Positions 7,994 through 16,354 of a DNA stretch of 36,325 nucleotides are shown piece by piece. Source of the DNA: Nostoc sp. LEGE 12450. GTDB lineage: Bacteria; Cyanobacteriota; Cyanobacteriia; Cyanobacteriales; Nostocaceae. The stretch's first letter is position 1, and every line of letters begins with the position of its first letter. The stretch spans positions 1-36,325 of the forward strand of contig NZ_JADEXU010000076.1 of NCBI RefSeq assembly GCF_015206895.1, read 5' to 3'. Both the position numbers and the translations under genes were made by a program. The notes below the pieces were generated by a model. The model was given only the letters and a program-made list of their open reading frames with translations, was not told the DNA's origin and did no database searches.

Positions 7994-9052
7994 TTAAGCT
8001 AGAGCTACTGCTGGTTGCTGCCAGCGTCCTACCGCCTTACCAATGACTGCTAATTCTTGCATTAATTTATCAAAACGGTCTGGTGTCACAGATTGGGGAC
8101 CGTCGGATAAAGCTTTGGCAGGGTTGGGGTGAACCTCTATCATCAGAGAATCTGTGCCAGCTGCGATCGCAGCCATTGCCATTGAAGGCACAAACTCAGA
8201 CCAACCTACGCCGTGGCTGGGGTCAATCATAATTGGCAGGTGAGTCAGTTTCCGCAACACTGGCACTACCGATAAATCCAGCGTATTTCGCGTATATTGG
8301 CGGTCAAAGGTGCGTATTCCCCTTTCACACAAAATTACATTGGGATTGCCAGAAGCCAAAACATACTCGGCTGCCATCAACCAATCTTCAATAGTAGCTG
8401 CCATACCCCGCTTCAAGAGAACTGGTTTCGGCTGCGCTCCCACTTTTTTGAGCAAGGAGAAATTCTGCATATTTCTTGCTCCTACCTGAATCACGTCAGC
8501 AACTTCGACAATTTTATCCAGGTCAGCCGCATCCATCACTTCTGTAATAATACCTAGTCCACTAACTTCCCGCGCCTTTGCTAATAAATCCAAAGCACTC
8601 TCGCCGTGTCCTTGGAAGGCGTAAGGTGAAGTTCGGGGTTTATATGCCCCTCCGCGCAAAAATTTTGCTCCAGCCGTTTTGACGCGCCGTGCTGTCTCTA
8701 CAATCATTTCTTCATTTTCTACTGAGCAGGGGCCGGCAACGACTACCAAAGGCTGATGTTCACCAAATACCACTGCTCCATTAGGAGTATTTACTACTAC
8801 TTCTGAAGCTTCACCGTGACGGTACTGGCGACTGGCTCGTTTGTAAGGCTGCTCTACCCGTAACACCTGCTCAATCCAGGGGCTAAGTTCCTGAATTTGT
8901 AATGGATCTAAGCTAGCAGTTTCACCTACAAGACCAATAACTACTTTATGTTGACCAACAATTTTTTCTGGAGTTAGCCCCCAGCTAGTTAATTCCTCAT
9001 CAATGCGGTTTATTTCCGCTTCTGGGGAACCAGTTTTCATTACTATAATCAT
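7994..9052 (-). CDS. aroF: 3-deoxy-7-phosphoheptulonate (DAHP) synthase, type I beta
   Basis: This cytoplasmic enzyme condenses phosphoenolpyruvate and erythrose 4-phosphate, the first step of the shikimate pathway to aromatic amino acids. The 352-residue product has an N-terminal ferredoxin-like (ACT-like) domain at about residues 1-70 (MIIVMKTGSPEAEI, HKVVIGLVGET), then the TIM barrel with VVAGPCSVEN, KFLRGGAYKPRTSPYAFQG, VIQVGARNMQNF, PVLLKRGMAAT, LCERGIRTF and PIMIDPSHGVG, all standard for the AroF/AroA(G) beta family. The N-terminal domain mediates feedback control in many relatives. The start at 9052 has AGGAA at a suitable distance upstream. It appears monocistronic, with palindromic repeats downstream and a separate terminator before it. 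Confidence 0.95.
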   Translation of the reverse strand: MIIVMKTGSPEAEINRIDEELTSWGLTPEKIVGQHKVVIGLVGETASLDPLQIQELSPWIEQVLRVEQPYKRASRQYRHGEASEVVVNTPNGAVVFGEHQPLVVVAGPCSVENEEMIVETARRVKTAGAKFLRGGAYKPRTSPYAFQGHGESALDLLAKAREVSGLGIITEVMDAADLDKIVEVADVIQVGARNMQNFSLLKKVGAQPKPVLLKRGMAATIEDWLMAAEYVLASGNPNVILCERGIRTFDRQYTRNTLDLSVVPVLRKLTHLPIMIDPSHGVGWSEFVPSMAMAAIAAGTDSLMIEVHPNPAKALSDGPQSVTPDRFDKLMQELAVIGKAVGRWQQPAVALA

Positions 9053-9249
9053 GTGAAAGTTCCTGATTAATTGAGTAAAATTTTCTGTAAATTGGGCTAA
9101 CTTTATTGTTGCCTATTGCCCTAATTACGAATAGTTAAAAACAAAATTTATTTACAAAATAAATAGACAAAATATAGCGCTCAGTCAGTAGTTTTACTAC
9201 TAAATAACTGGATGAAGGTATAAAAAAAGATTATACAATTTTAATTAGC

Positions 9250-9283
9250 AATGTTGAAGTTATAAAATTTCAACTTCAACATT
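9250..9283 (-). terminator. Probable terminator after rpsO-PAM68
   Basis: AATGTTGAAGTT is exactly complementary to AACTTCAACATT across a 10-base loop. On the minus strand it comes 54 bases after the PAM68-like gene and is followed by T-rich sequence. It separates that operon from aroF. Confidence 0.55.
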
Positions 9284-9336
9284 CACTTCTTTTATTTACC
9301 CAATACCGCAGTTACTTAATACCTGAGCGCCGTTAA

Positions 9337-9807
9337 TTATGAGTTTTTTTGCCGAGTTTCGCGCCAAACTGCCACCATTCGTCCCCAATTGGTGTTGAAC
9401 TCACCCACACCTAGCAAACTTCCGACTCTTTCTTCATCCCAAGAGGCAGAGAGAACGCCATAAGTTATGCCTAAGACCCCCAAACCAAATAGCCCCATGT
9501 TCACCAATAACACGGCGATGGGAGCTAGTTGGATGTCGGAGTAGATAGCAAGCAGATAGCTAACAACCAGGACACTAATGCCCAAAGCTGTTGGTACGCC
9601 ACAGAAACCAGCTACCCGTCGGATCATCCTCTGGCTGACTACTTGAGGAATAGCCATCTCTTGTTTGGTGTAAGTCAGTTTTTTATCAGCCTGTTTGCCA
9701 GATTCTTGTGGCTGTGCTGCTGGTTTACTTTGAGTTTTTGCGGGTTTTTGGCGCTTTTTGTTTGGTTCAAAGGGCAAGCGACTGCGTTCAGATTCTTCAG
9801 CAGACAT
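9337..9807 (-). CDS. PAM68-like photosystem II assembly protein
   Basis: PAM68-family proteins are thylakoid membrane factors that help assemble photosystem II. The 156-residue product has a charged N-terminal region (about residues 1-60, rich in Lys, Gln and Pro), then two hydrophobic segments at about 74-92 (GISVLVVSYLLAIYS) and 97-118 (PIAVLLVNMGLFGLGVLGIT). The C-terminal ending SASWDEERVGSLLGVGEFNT, then NWGRMVAVWRE is a distinctive block conserved between cyanobacterial and plant members. It begins 12 bases after the rpsO stop codon, so it is almost certainly co-transcribed with ribosomal protein S15. Confidence 0.88.
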   Translation of the reverse strand: MSAEESERSRLPFEPNKKRQKPAKTQSKPAAQPQESGKQADKKLTYTKQEMAIPQVVSQRMIRRVAGFCGVPTALGISVLVVSYLLAIYSDIQLAPIAVLLVNMGLFGLGVLGITYGVLSASWDEERVGSLLGVGEFNTNWGRMVAVWRETRQKNS

Positions 9808-9819
9808 AAGCGGTAGTCC

Positions 9820-10089
9820 CTATCCACGAATACCGAGGCGAGCGATCAAAGCTTGATACTTTTCACGGCTTTCCTGCGATATGTAGGCTAGAAGACGCTT
9901 ACGCTGACCAATTAGCTTCAACAGTCCCCGTCGAGAAGAATGGTCTTTTTTATTTGCCTGGAGATGTTCGCTGAGGCGGTTAATGCGCTCAGTTAGCATG
10001 GCAACTTGGACATCAGCCGAACCAGTGTCGGTTTCGTGAACTTGGTAATTGGAAATGATTTCTTGTTTCCGCAGTTGCGTCAGGGCCAT
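9820..10089 (-). CDS. rpsO: 30S ribosomal protein S15
   Basis: S15 binds 16S rRNA early in small-subunit assembly. The 89-residue product has the family hallmarks: MALTQLRKQEIISNYQ, DTGSADVQVAMLTERINRL, HLQANKKDHSSRRGLLKLIG and QRKRLLAYI. The reading frame is open upstream to 10137, but the ATG at 10089 gives the exact family length. It heads a two-gene operon with the PAM68-like gene. In other bacteria S15 represses its own translation by binding its leader; no such structure is evident here by eye. Confidence 0.97.
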   Translation of the reverse strand: MALTQLRKQEIISNYQVHETDTGSADVQVAMLTERINRLSEHLQANKKDHSSRRGLLKLIGQRKRLLAYISQESREKYQALIARLGIRG

Positions 10090-10469
10090 GATTGATTCAA
10101 TTGCTAGTTTTTCTAAATGTATGCAGCAGTCTCCCATAATATCACAGCCCTTAAGCTGGATGTCGAATCATCTTTGCTGCTATGTCTGGCACTCTAGGAG
10201 ACTAAGTAAGTCAAGAGACATCCAGTATCTTCTATAGAGGTGAATAATGTAATTTTAAATGGTAGCTTCCATGCCGATATTTGAAGGTTTGTGCGGATTG
10301 GTAAACTATTTGTCCTGGCATTTCTTCCAGTTGTCTATTACTCCAGACAGCAGGAACGCTATTTCAACCCAAATACAAAACTTTTCGGTTAGGGGGAAAG
10401 GATTTGAATTCACCTTTCCCCCTTGCCCTTTAACCTTTTCCTAGATTGGACTTGCGTTCACCAAGTCTT
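10090..10469. other. Intergenic region between rpsO and the porin gene
   Basis: This 380-base stretch holds the rpsO promoter and leader and the 3' end region of the porin transcript. The short frames in it show no protein-like composition. The one clear structure is the hairpin at 10391-10423. Confidence 0.5.
10391..10423 (-). terminator. Hairpin downstream of the porin gene
   Basis: AGGGGGAAAGG and CCTTTCCCCCT form an exact 11-bp stem around an 11-base loop, 47 bases after the porin stop codon. There is no clean T-run on the minus strand, so termination is plausible but unproven. Confidence 0.45.
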
Positions 10470-12248
10470 TTAAAAGGTGAAAGTTGTTCTCAGAGTACCA
10501 ATAATTGCATCGTCGTTAGCGCTGCTTTGACCAGGAGAGGTCAACCAGATGACACCAGGAGTAATTGAGATGTTATCTGAGACGCGATATTTGTAGAAGC
10601 CTTCAAAGTGATAAGGGATATCATTACCAGCAAAACCTGGTCGGTTAAACGAATATGGTTCTGCACCAGCAAAAATACCTAAAACGTTACCTTTTTTACC
10701 AAAGTCAGGTAAGGCTACCCCAAGACCGTAGCTCCAAGCTTCATAATCATCACCAGCACCAAAGCCTGAGACATCATGGTAAGAAACGAAGCCACTAACT
10801 GACAGTTTCTCGCTGGGTCTAAAGGCTGCCGATATCCCATAAGAATTACTGGAAGATGCATTTAGGGCGCTTAGGGTATTAGCTTGACCAGTACCTACGA
10901 CGCGGCTAGTGCTAGCCAAACCACCACCTGCATCAAATAAATTACCACCTCCAGCGCCATGATACCCGTGAACGTAGGTAGCAGCGAGCGCCAAGCGATC
11001 GCCAACACTAAAGTTCAACTGTCCGAGAGCTGCATAGTTACCTTCAAGCAAACCTTGATTTACTCCAGGATTATTAGCATTTGATGCCAAGTAGCCTATA
11101 GTCAGTGAACTTGGTTTGAAAAAACTGCCACCGCTACCAAAGGGTAAAGTCAGCGCTGCACCGGCACCACCACCAATACGATAGATGGGACTTTCAGAAG
11201 CAAAGGTAGACAAAGCACCATTACCGCCATCATAGTCCTCAAAATAAGGGTTGTTAGTGGCTGCATAATCGCTATGAATACCTCCGGTGGCCGCAAAGTA
11301 AGCTTGGGCTGGACCTATGGGTACATAATAAGCCAACCAGTCTATAACGACACTGTTATTGGTGCTTCCACCGTTGAGTTGAAATGTTTGTGTACCTTCA
11401 GCAGTATTGATAGGAAGACCATCATTCCCCACTTGACTAAAGGCTGTTGCATTACCGGCTGCAAGACGGGTGTGTAAAACGTCTCTACCAGTGAAACTGG
11501 TTTGCAAGTCTAAACGTACCCTATCTTGGAAGACAGTATTGTTAACATCGCCAGTGTTACCGCCAAAAATATCACTAACGGCAAAAATAGCTTCACCCAC
11601 AAGCTTGGTTGTAGTAGAAAACTGATTTGCTTCTAGTTCAGCAGTCCGTGCTTCTACAGCATCAACTCGACCACGCAAAGTAGCTAGTTCTGCCGAGAAT
11701 TCTTCTTGCAGACGCTGGAGGGTTGCCAAATCTTGTTTTGTCACCAAGTCAGCAGTTGCTGTGGCAATCAGTTCATTAACCCGATCTAAACAAGCATTCA
11801 AACCTGCGGCAAATTCATAACGAGTCAGTGCCCGATTGCCACGATAGGTAGCATTTGGGTATCCAGCAATACAACCGTAGCGTTCAACCAGGGATTGTAA
11901 AGCTTGGAACGCCCAGTCAGTCGGCTGTACATCAGAAAACTGAGAAACTGATGTGACTTGAGACAGTGAATTTTGGTTCTTACCTTCGCTGCTGTAGCGG
12001 TTAACCTCTTCTAAAACCTTATTATCATCAGTCTTTTGGGCAACCAATAGCTGATTAACTTTTGGTTGCTCTGTTTGAATAAATGTTGAAACATCAGAAG
12101 ATATTGGTGTTTCTGCCTGAGCAGTTTTTGCCTTTATATCTTCAGAGGAGCCTGCTACTTCAGTAGCTATAGCCCTAGCGGAAACCAACACCGTCACTCC
12201 CAAAACTACTGGACTTAGTACCAGAGTTTTCCACAATAGATGAGACAT
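10470..12248 (-). CDS. SLH-domain OprB-family outer-membrane porin (iron-uptake-porin type)
   Basis: The 592-residue product is the typical cyanobacterial major porin. It has a signal peptide (about residues 1-28, LVLSPVVLGVTVLVSARAIA), a Gln/Ser-rich linker, an SLH domain at about 103-165 (FSDVQPTDWAFQALQSLVER, then ALTRYEFAAGLNACLDRV) that anchors to peptidoglycan-linked polymer, a short coiled coil at about 173-212 (LQRLQEEFSAELATLRGRVD), and an OprB-like beta barrel to the C-terminus, ending in Phe (LRTTFTF) as expected for barrel assembly. Such porins admit small solutes, and some have been linked to inorganic ion or iron uptake. The gene stands alone, with a ~180-base upstream leader and a hairpin downstream. 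The exact solute cannot be told from sequence. Confidence 0.9.
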   Translation of the reverse strand: MSHLLWKTLVLSPVVLGVTVLVSARAIATEVAGSSEDIKAKTAQAETPISSDVSTFIQTEQPKVNQLLVAQKTDDNKVLEEVNRYSSEGKNQNSLSQVTSVSQFSDVQPTDWAFQALQSLVERYGCIAGYPNATYRGNRALTRYEFAAGLNACLDRVNELIATATADLVTKQDLATLQRLQEEFSAELATLRGRVDAVEARTAELEANQFSTTTKLVGEAIFAVSDIFGGNTGDVNNTVFQDRVRLDLQTSFTGRDVLHTRLAAGNATAFSQVGNDGLPINTAEGTQTFQLNGGSTNNSVVIDWLAYYVPIGPAQAYFAATGGIHSDYAATNNPYFEDYDGGNGALSTFASESPIYRIGGGAGAALTLPFGSGGSFFKPSSLTIGYLASNANNPGVNQGLLEGNYAALGQLNFSVGDRLALAATYVHGYHGAGGGNLFDAGGGLASTSRVVGTGQANTLSALNASSSNSYGISAAFRPSEKLSVSGFVSYHDVSGFGAGDDYEAWSYGLGVALPDFGKKGNVLGIFAGAEPYSFNRPGFAGNDIPYHFEGFYKYRVSDNISITPGVIWLTSPGQSSANDDAIIGTLRTTFTF

Positions 12249-12429
12249 TTTTATTTTCCTTTCCTAAAAAATACCCGAAATCAATGGGTTAAAGAAAAAG
12301 ATAACAAGCAGTTATTCTACTTAATTTGAAATCTTATCAGATTGCTGTTACTTAAGCCATATCTGACAAAATTTTTACGAATGAAGAATCGTAAAGGCTT
12401 ACTTGTGCTTCGTTTGCCAGATTAAGAGT

Positions 12430-12696
12430 TTATGAGTGAATTACGCCCAATTTTGTGCCATTTTTTGGCTTTAGCTTCTTATTGTTGACTCTTATTTGCG
12501 GTAAATCCTTTTTATCTTTGTAAAAATAGCAAATTTCAACTAGAGTTGGCCATATTTTTAAAGAACCATGACATTTGCTAATGACATCATCAATAATTTT
12601 GGAAAATTTTTGTTGAAAAAATTCGGGTTCTAACCCATAAAATACTCTCGATGAGTTCTTAGTAAAGAATTGCAGTAACTGCTTTACGTTGTTCAT
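12430..12696 (-). CDS. Hypothetical small protein
   Basis: I do not recognise this ORF. It would encode 88 residues, basic at the C-terminus (VNNKKLKPKNGTKLG) with aromatic-rich stretches (EPEFFQQKFSKIIDDV, VEICYFYKDKKD). There is no signal peptide or membrane segment. It has an ATG start but no obvious ribosome binding site. It lies alone between the porin and the kdp operon on the same strand, in AT-rich DNA. It could be a real gene, a gene fragment or chance. Confidence 0.35.
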   Translation of the reverse strand: MNNVKQLLQFFTKNSSRVFYGLEPEFFQQKFSKIIDDVISKCHGSLKIWPTLVEICYFYKDKKDLPQIRVNNKKLKPKNGTKLGVIHS

Positions 12697-12757
12697 TAAT
12701 ACGAGATATTGAGGATTTCAATATTAATCATAAAAAATGAGTCTGAGATAATAATTC

Positions 12758-12789
12758 TAGTAGAGACGAGGAATTTTGCGTCTCTACTA
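12758..12789 (-). terminator. Hairpin after the kdp operon
   Basis: TAGTAGAGACG and CGTCTCTACTA form an exact 11-bp stem with a 10-base loop, 12 bases after the kdpC stop codon. It resembles the dispersed GTAGAGACG palindromes of Nostoc (another is near 15970) and probably serves as the operon terminator. Confidence 0.6.
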
Positions 12790-12801
12790 TTTCCCATAGC
12801 T

Positions 12802-13440
12802 TTATTTCTTAATCTGATCCAAAGCTAAATTCAGCTTCAACACATTAACTCCAGGCTCACCAAAGATGCCGAGAAAGCGTCCATCTGTATTTTGGGCAAT
12901 TAAAGTTTCTAGTTGGTTTGGCTGAAATCCTCGTGCCTTGGCTACTCGGGCAATTTGCGCGATCGCAGCTTCGGGGGTAATGTGGGGGTCAAGGCTAGAA
13001 CCAGAGGTGTAGACTAAATCGCCAGTCGGCTGCACACCTGCTGTTTTCAGACGAGTCAAATCCCCTTCAATTTTTTTGCTGGGGTCTGGGTCATCTTTAC
13101 CTTTGATGCGTTCGAGTAATGCGGGATTACTGGGAGCCAAGTTACTAGCACCAGAAACCCCAGTTTTCAAAACTCCCCCATCGTCCTTTTTGGGATCGGC
13201 TGTGCTGTAACTAGTGGTACTGGGACGGCTGTTAAAATAGCGATCGCTAGTAAAAGGTTGACCAATCAAAGCAGAACCCACAACTTGACCTGTACTATTT
13301 TTCAGCAGACTACCATTTGCTTGAAATGGAAACACAATCTGCCCAATGGCAATCATCGCAAAAGGATAAATAATCGCACCGATTACCCAGAGTACTAAAG
13401 TAGAACGAACAGCTCTGCTAGCTTCACGTGCAAAACTCAT
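12802..13440 (-). CDS. kdpC: Potassium-transporting ATPase subunit KdpC
   Basis: KdpC is the small inner-membrane subunit that stabilises the KdpA-KdpB complex and increases its ATP affinity. The 212-residue product has a single N-terminal membrane helix (about 14-36, LVLWVIGAIIYPFAMIAIGQ), then the periplasmic domain with GSALIGQPFTSDRYFNSRPS, SGASNLAPSNP, TSGSSLDPHITPEAA and a C-terminal GEPGVNVLKLNLAL, all family hallmarks. The start is the ATG at 13440, preceded by GGAGA, not the longer frame from 13524. Its ATG overlaps the kdpG stop (TAATG), which indicates translational coupling. It is the last gene of the operon. Confidence 0.95.
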   Translation of the reverse strand: MSFAREASRAVRSTLVLWVIGAIIYPFAMIAIGQIVFPFQANGSLLKNSTGQVVGSALIGQPFTSDRYFNSRPSTTSYSTADPKKDDGGVLKTGVSGASNLAPSNPALLERIKGKDDPDPSKKIEGDLTRLKTAGVQPTGDLVYTSGSSLDPHITPEAAIAQIARVAKARGFQPNQLETLIAQNTDGRFLGIFGEPGVNVLKLNLALDQIKK

Positions 13441-13709
13441 TAGAATTTCTCCGGTACAAACATTACAAAAAATAAATAGATAGAAAGCCCTAACGTCACC
13501 ATTCCTAACAGTCCCAACCCCCAAGATTGACTGCGGGAAAGTTGTTCACCAGTAGCCGCATAGACTAGAGGTGCAACTACTAGGTTGAAACACATCGCCA
13601 GGAATAAATACAGTGGCAGCTTTTGTCTGCGCCATTGACACCAGATATCAGTTATTTCTTCAACTACTTGGGATGCAAGGATAGTGCGGCGGATATGAAC
13701 GGGTTTCAT
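13440..13709 (-). CDS. kdpG: KdpG-type small membrane protein of the kdp operon
   Basis: Anabaena kdp operons are known to carry a small gene, kdpG, between kdpB and kdpC where E. coli has kdpF upstream. This 89-residue ORF is in exactly that position. It has a basic N-terminus, a membrane segment at about 31-50 (PLYLFLAMCFNLVVAPLVYA) and a second at about 63-84 (GLGLLGMVTLGLSIYLFFVM). The C-terminal part, ending VPEKF, resembles KdpF, the 29-residue stabilising peptide. I infer that it plays a KdpF-like role, with the first helix as an addition. It starts six bases after kdpB stops, and its stop overlaps the kdpC start by one base. Confidence 0.8.
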   Translation of the reverse strand: MKPVHIRRTILASQVVEEITDIWCQWRRQKLPLYLFLAMCFNLVVAPLVYAATGEQLSRSQSWGLGLLGMVTLGLSIYLFFVMFVPEKF

Positions 13710-13715
13710 AGTAAA

Positions 13716-15857
13716 TTAAGACAAAGGTAAGATAATATCTATTAGTTTGATGGCAATAAAAGGAGCAATGATGCCACCAACGCCATAGATGAAGATGTTG
13801 CGACGTAGCAGTTGATCTGCTGTTAAAGGTAAAAACTTTACCCCTTTGAGTGCTAGCGGAATTAGTGCCGGAATAATCAAGGCATTGTAAATCAGCGCCG
13901 AGACGATCGCAGATTGGGCACTCTTTAATTCCATAATATTCAGTGCGCCGATTCCAGCAGCCGCAAAGATAGTCGGAATAATCGCAAAATATTTGGCGAT
14001 ATCATTAGCGATGGAAAATGTTGTCAAGGCTCCACGAGTAATTAGCAACTGTTTACCTATGGTTACTAAGTCAATTAGCTTCGTGGGGTCAGAGTCTAAG
14101 TCCACCATGTTAGCAGCTTCTTTGGCAGCTTGCGTCCCAGAGTTCATTGCCACACCCACATTTGCTTGCGCCAAAGCAGGTGCATCATTAGTGCCGTCCC
14201 CGGTCATTGCTACCAATTTACCCTGAGATTGTTCCGAGCGAATCACCTCAATTTTGTCTTCTGGAGTCGCTTCCGCAATAAAATCATCCACCCCAGCTTC
14301 TTCAGCAATTACCGAAGCAGTAATTCGGTTGTCACCTGTGAGCATGATGGTGCGAACACCCATCCGGCGGAGTTGGTCAAATCGTTCTCGCAAACCAGGT
14401 TTGACAATATCTTTGAGGTAGATCACACCATAAATTTTGTCATCTTGGCAAACAGCTAAAGGTGTACCGCCTAATCGGGAAACTCGCTCATAAGCTGCGT
14501 CTATATCATCAGGAACGTAGCCGCCACGAGAACGGACAAATCCCTTAATGGCATCCACTGCTCCTTTGCGAATTTGTTTGCCATCGGCTAGATTTGTGCC
14601 ACTCATCCGGGTTTTGGCGGTAAATTCGACACCTTCGGCTTTGTCGATGTTGAAGTCTACCGCAGCCTGGGACTTTTCTGCCAAGATCACAATTGACTTG
14701 CCCTCTGGCGTATCGTCAAACAAGCTAGCAGCTAGAGAGACTCGCGCCACATCTTCTAGTGAGTGATTATCCAAAGGAATAAACTCATCAGCCATCCGAT
14801 TACCCAAGGTGATTGTACCCGTCTTATCCAGCACCAAGGTGTTGATGTCGCCGCAGGCTTCTACTGCTCGACCAGAGGTAGCAATGACGTTAAATTGGGC
14901 AACCCTGTCCATCCCTGCAATACCGATCGCACTGAGCAATCCACCAATAGTTGTAGGAATCAAAGCTACCAGTAGCGAGATGAGAATCGCAACGCTAGCA
15001 CCCGCCCGCAAACTGTTTCCTGCCTCAACGCCAAAGGCTGTGCTGATAAAGCTGGCGATGTAGCCCACGTAGGGTGTCATAGTTGCCACCACAATCAAGA
15101 ACACTTGCGTTAGCACTGCCAACAATACTGTCAAAGCAATCTCGTTGGGAGTTTTGGTGCGTTGTGCCCCTTCTACCAGGTCAATCATGCGATCGATAAA
15201 GCCTTGACCAGGATCGGCACTAACGCGAATTGTCAATTCGTCTGAGAGTAGGCGTGTACCTCCTGTCACCGAACTGGCAATATCTGTACCTGGTTGCTTC
15301 AATACCGGGGCTGATTCTCCAGTAATTGCAGACTCATCTACTGAGCCAATGCCTTTAATTACATCCCCATCGGCGGGAATCATATTATTTGCAACTACTT
15401 TGACCAAATCGCCCCGTCGCAGTTCTGTAGAATTGACTTGTTGTATGGAACCATCAGGGAGGATTTTGTTAGCGATCGTATCAGATCGCGTCGATCGCAG
15501 TGAATCAGCCTGTGCTTTACCACGTCCTTCAGCTACAGCTTCGGCAAAGTTGGCAAAAACGAGGGTGAAAAAGAGAATAAAAGTAATCAACCCATTTAAC
15601 AGGCGTTGTTGGTTGATATCTGCCTCGATTGTGCCAAACAGATTTGGGTTAAGGGTAACAAGAAAGGTGACAATTGTCCCCACCCAAACAACAAACATAA
15701 CTGGGTTTTTGACAGTAATTCGCGGATCGAGTTTGACAAATGACTCACGAATTGCCCTTTGGTAAAGTCCCCGCATATCTGTCTTGGGGGTGTGCTTGCG
15801 TGATTCACGAGTTCCAGATGGAATACGGGGCGAAGGAGAATCAGTAGTAATGGGCAT
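13716..15857 (-). CDS. kdpB: Potassium-transporting ATPase catalytic subunit KdpB
   Basis: KdpB is the P-type ATPase that drives high-affinity potassium uptake through KdpA. The 713-residue product has the actuator motif TGES at about 179-182, the phosphorylated Asp344 in LVLDKTGTIT, the nucleotide-binding domain (TPEGKSIVILA), the hinge motif TGDGTNDAPAL and C-terminal membrane helices. The N-terminus has about 40 polar residues before the first helix, slightly longer than in E. coli. The start is the ATG at 15857. Unlike in typical operons, it is separated from kdpA by 497 bases of repeats, while kdpG follows closely. If one transcript covers all four genes, the spacer is in the mRNA. Confidence 0.97.
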   Translation of the reverse strand: MPITTDSPSPRIPSGTRESRKHTPKTDMRGLYQRAIRESFVKLDPRITVKNPVMFVVWVGTIVTFLVTLNPNLFGTIEADINQQRLLNGLITFILFFTLVFANFAEAVAEGRGKAQADSLRSTRSDTIANKILPDGSIQQVNSTELRRGDLVKVVANNMIPADGDVIKGIGSVDESAITGESAPVLKQPGTDIASSVTGGTRLLSDELTIRVSADPGQGFIDRMIDLVEGAQRTKTPNEIALTVLLAVLTQVFLIVVATMTPYVGYIASFISTAFGVEAGNSLRAGASVAILISLLVALIPTTIGGLLSAIGIAGMDRVAQFNVIATSGRAVEACGDINTLVLDKTGTITLGNRMADEFIPLDNHSLEDVARVSLAASLFDDTPEGKSIVILAEKSQAAVDFNIDKAEGVEFTAKTRMSGTNLADGKQIRKGAVDAIKGFVRSRGGYVPDDIDAAYERVSRLGGTPLAVCQDDKIYGVIYLKDIVKPGLRERFDQLRRMGVRTIMLTGDNRITASVIAEEAGVDDFIAEATPEDKIEVIRSEQSQGKLVAMTGDGTNDAPALAQANVGVAMNSGTQAAKEAANMVDLDSDPTKLIDLVTIGKQLLITRGALTTFSIANDIAKYFAIIPTIFAAAGIGALNIMELKSAQSAIVSALIYNALIIPALIPLALKGVKFLPLTADQLLRRNIFIYGVGGIIAPFIAIKLIDIILPLS

Positions 15858-16030
15858 ACATTAAATTTTGGGAATGGGGCATTGGGCATTAGGCATGGGA
15901 GCATGAAGTAGATGAACGAGTAATGCGATACCAGTTGAAAAAAAGAATGCGACAAATAGACCATTTGTAGAGACGCGATTCATCGCGTCTTCATCCAAGA
16001 ATGTGTTGCAATCATTAATTGAATTAGTAT
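15858..16030. other. Repeat-rich part of the kdpA-kdpB spacer
   Basis: This part contains a GGGCATT-type heptad run near 15874-15895 and a short palindrome, TAGAGACGCGATTCATCGCGTCT near 15968 written as two arms AGACGCGAT / ATCGCGTCT. The short minus-strand frames here are repeat-derived (ending PMPNAQCPIPKI) and are not called as genes. Confidence 0.5.
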
Positions 16031-16324
16031 GAGGTGGATAAACGGAGTTCAAAGGTAGATGAACAGAGTTCAGAGGTGGATGAACGGAGTTCAGAGGTGG
16101 ATTAACGGAGTTCCGAGGTGCATGAACGGAGTTCCGAGGTGGATTAACGGAGTTCCGAGGTGGATGAACGGAGTTCCGAGGTGGATGAACGGAGTTCAAA
16201 GGTGGATTAACGGAGTTCAGAGGTGGATTAACGGAGTTCAGAGGTGGATGAACGGAGTTCAGAGGTGGATTAACGGAGTTCAGAGGTGGATGAATCCAGT
16301 TCCAAGGTGGATGAACGGAGTTCT
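16031..16324. repeat. 21-bp tandem array 2 (14 units) between kdpA and kdpB
   Basis: Exactly 14 units of 21 bases fill 16031-16324. The unit reads GAGGTGGAT, then G or T, then AACGGAGTTC and A or C. Most units differ from consensus at one or two bases; the most divergent is 16283-16303 with TCCAG in place of CGGAG. Unit A of array 1 differs from this unit mainly in two bases (TC for GG at positions 6-7). The array is open in several frames (MNGVQRW/INGVQRW heptads on plus; NSVHPPR on minus). No spacers separate the units, so it is not a CRISPR. Confidence 0.95.
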
Positions 16325-16354
16325 AACTCCCCGCTACTCCCTGCTCCCGACTCC

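Noticed and set aside
15861..16199. Minus-strand ORF of 112 residues between kdpB and kdpA, with a hydrophobic segment that could be KdpF
   Set aside because: Its first part is the array and its last part is a heptad repeat; the hydrophobic piece (LFVAFFFSTGIALLVHLLHA) is next to a dispersed palindrome, and KdpG already occupies the KdpF-like role.
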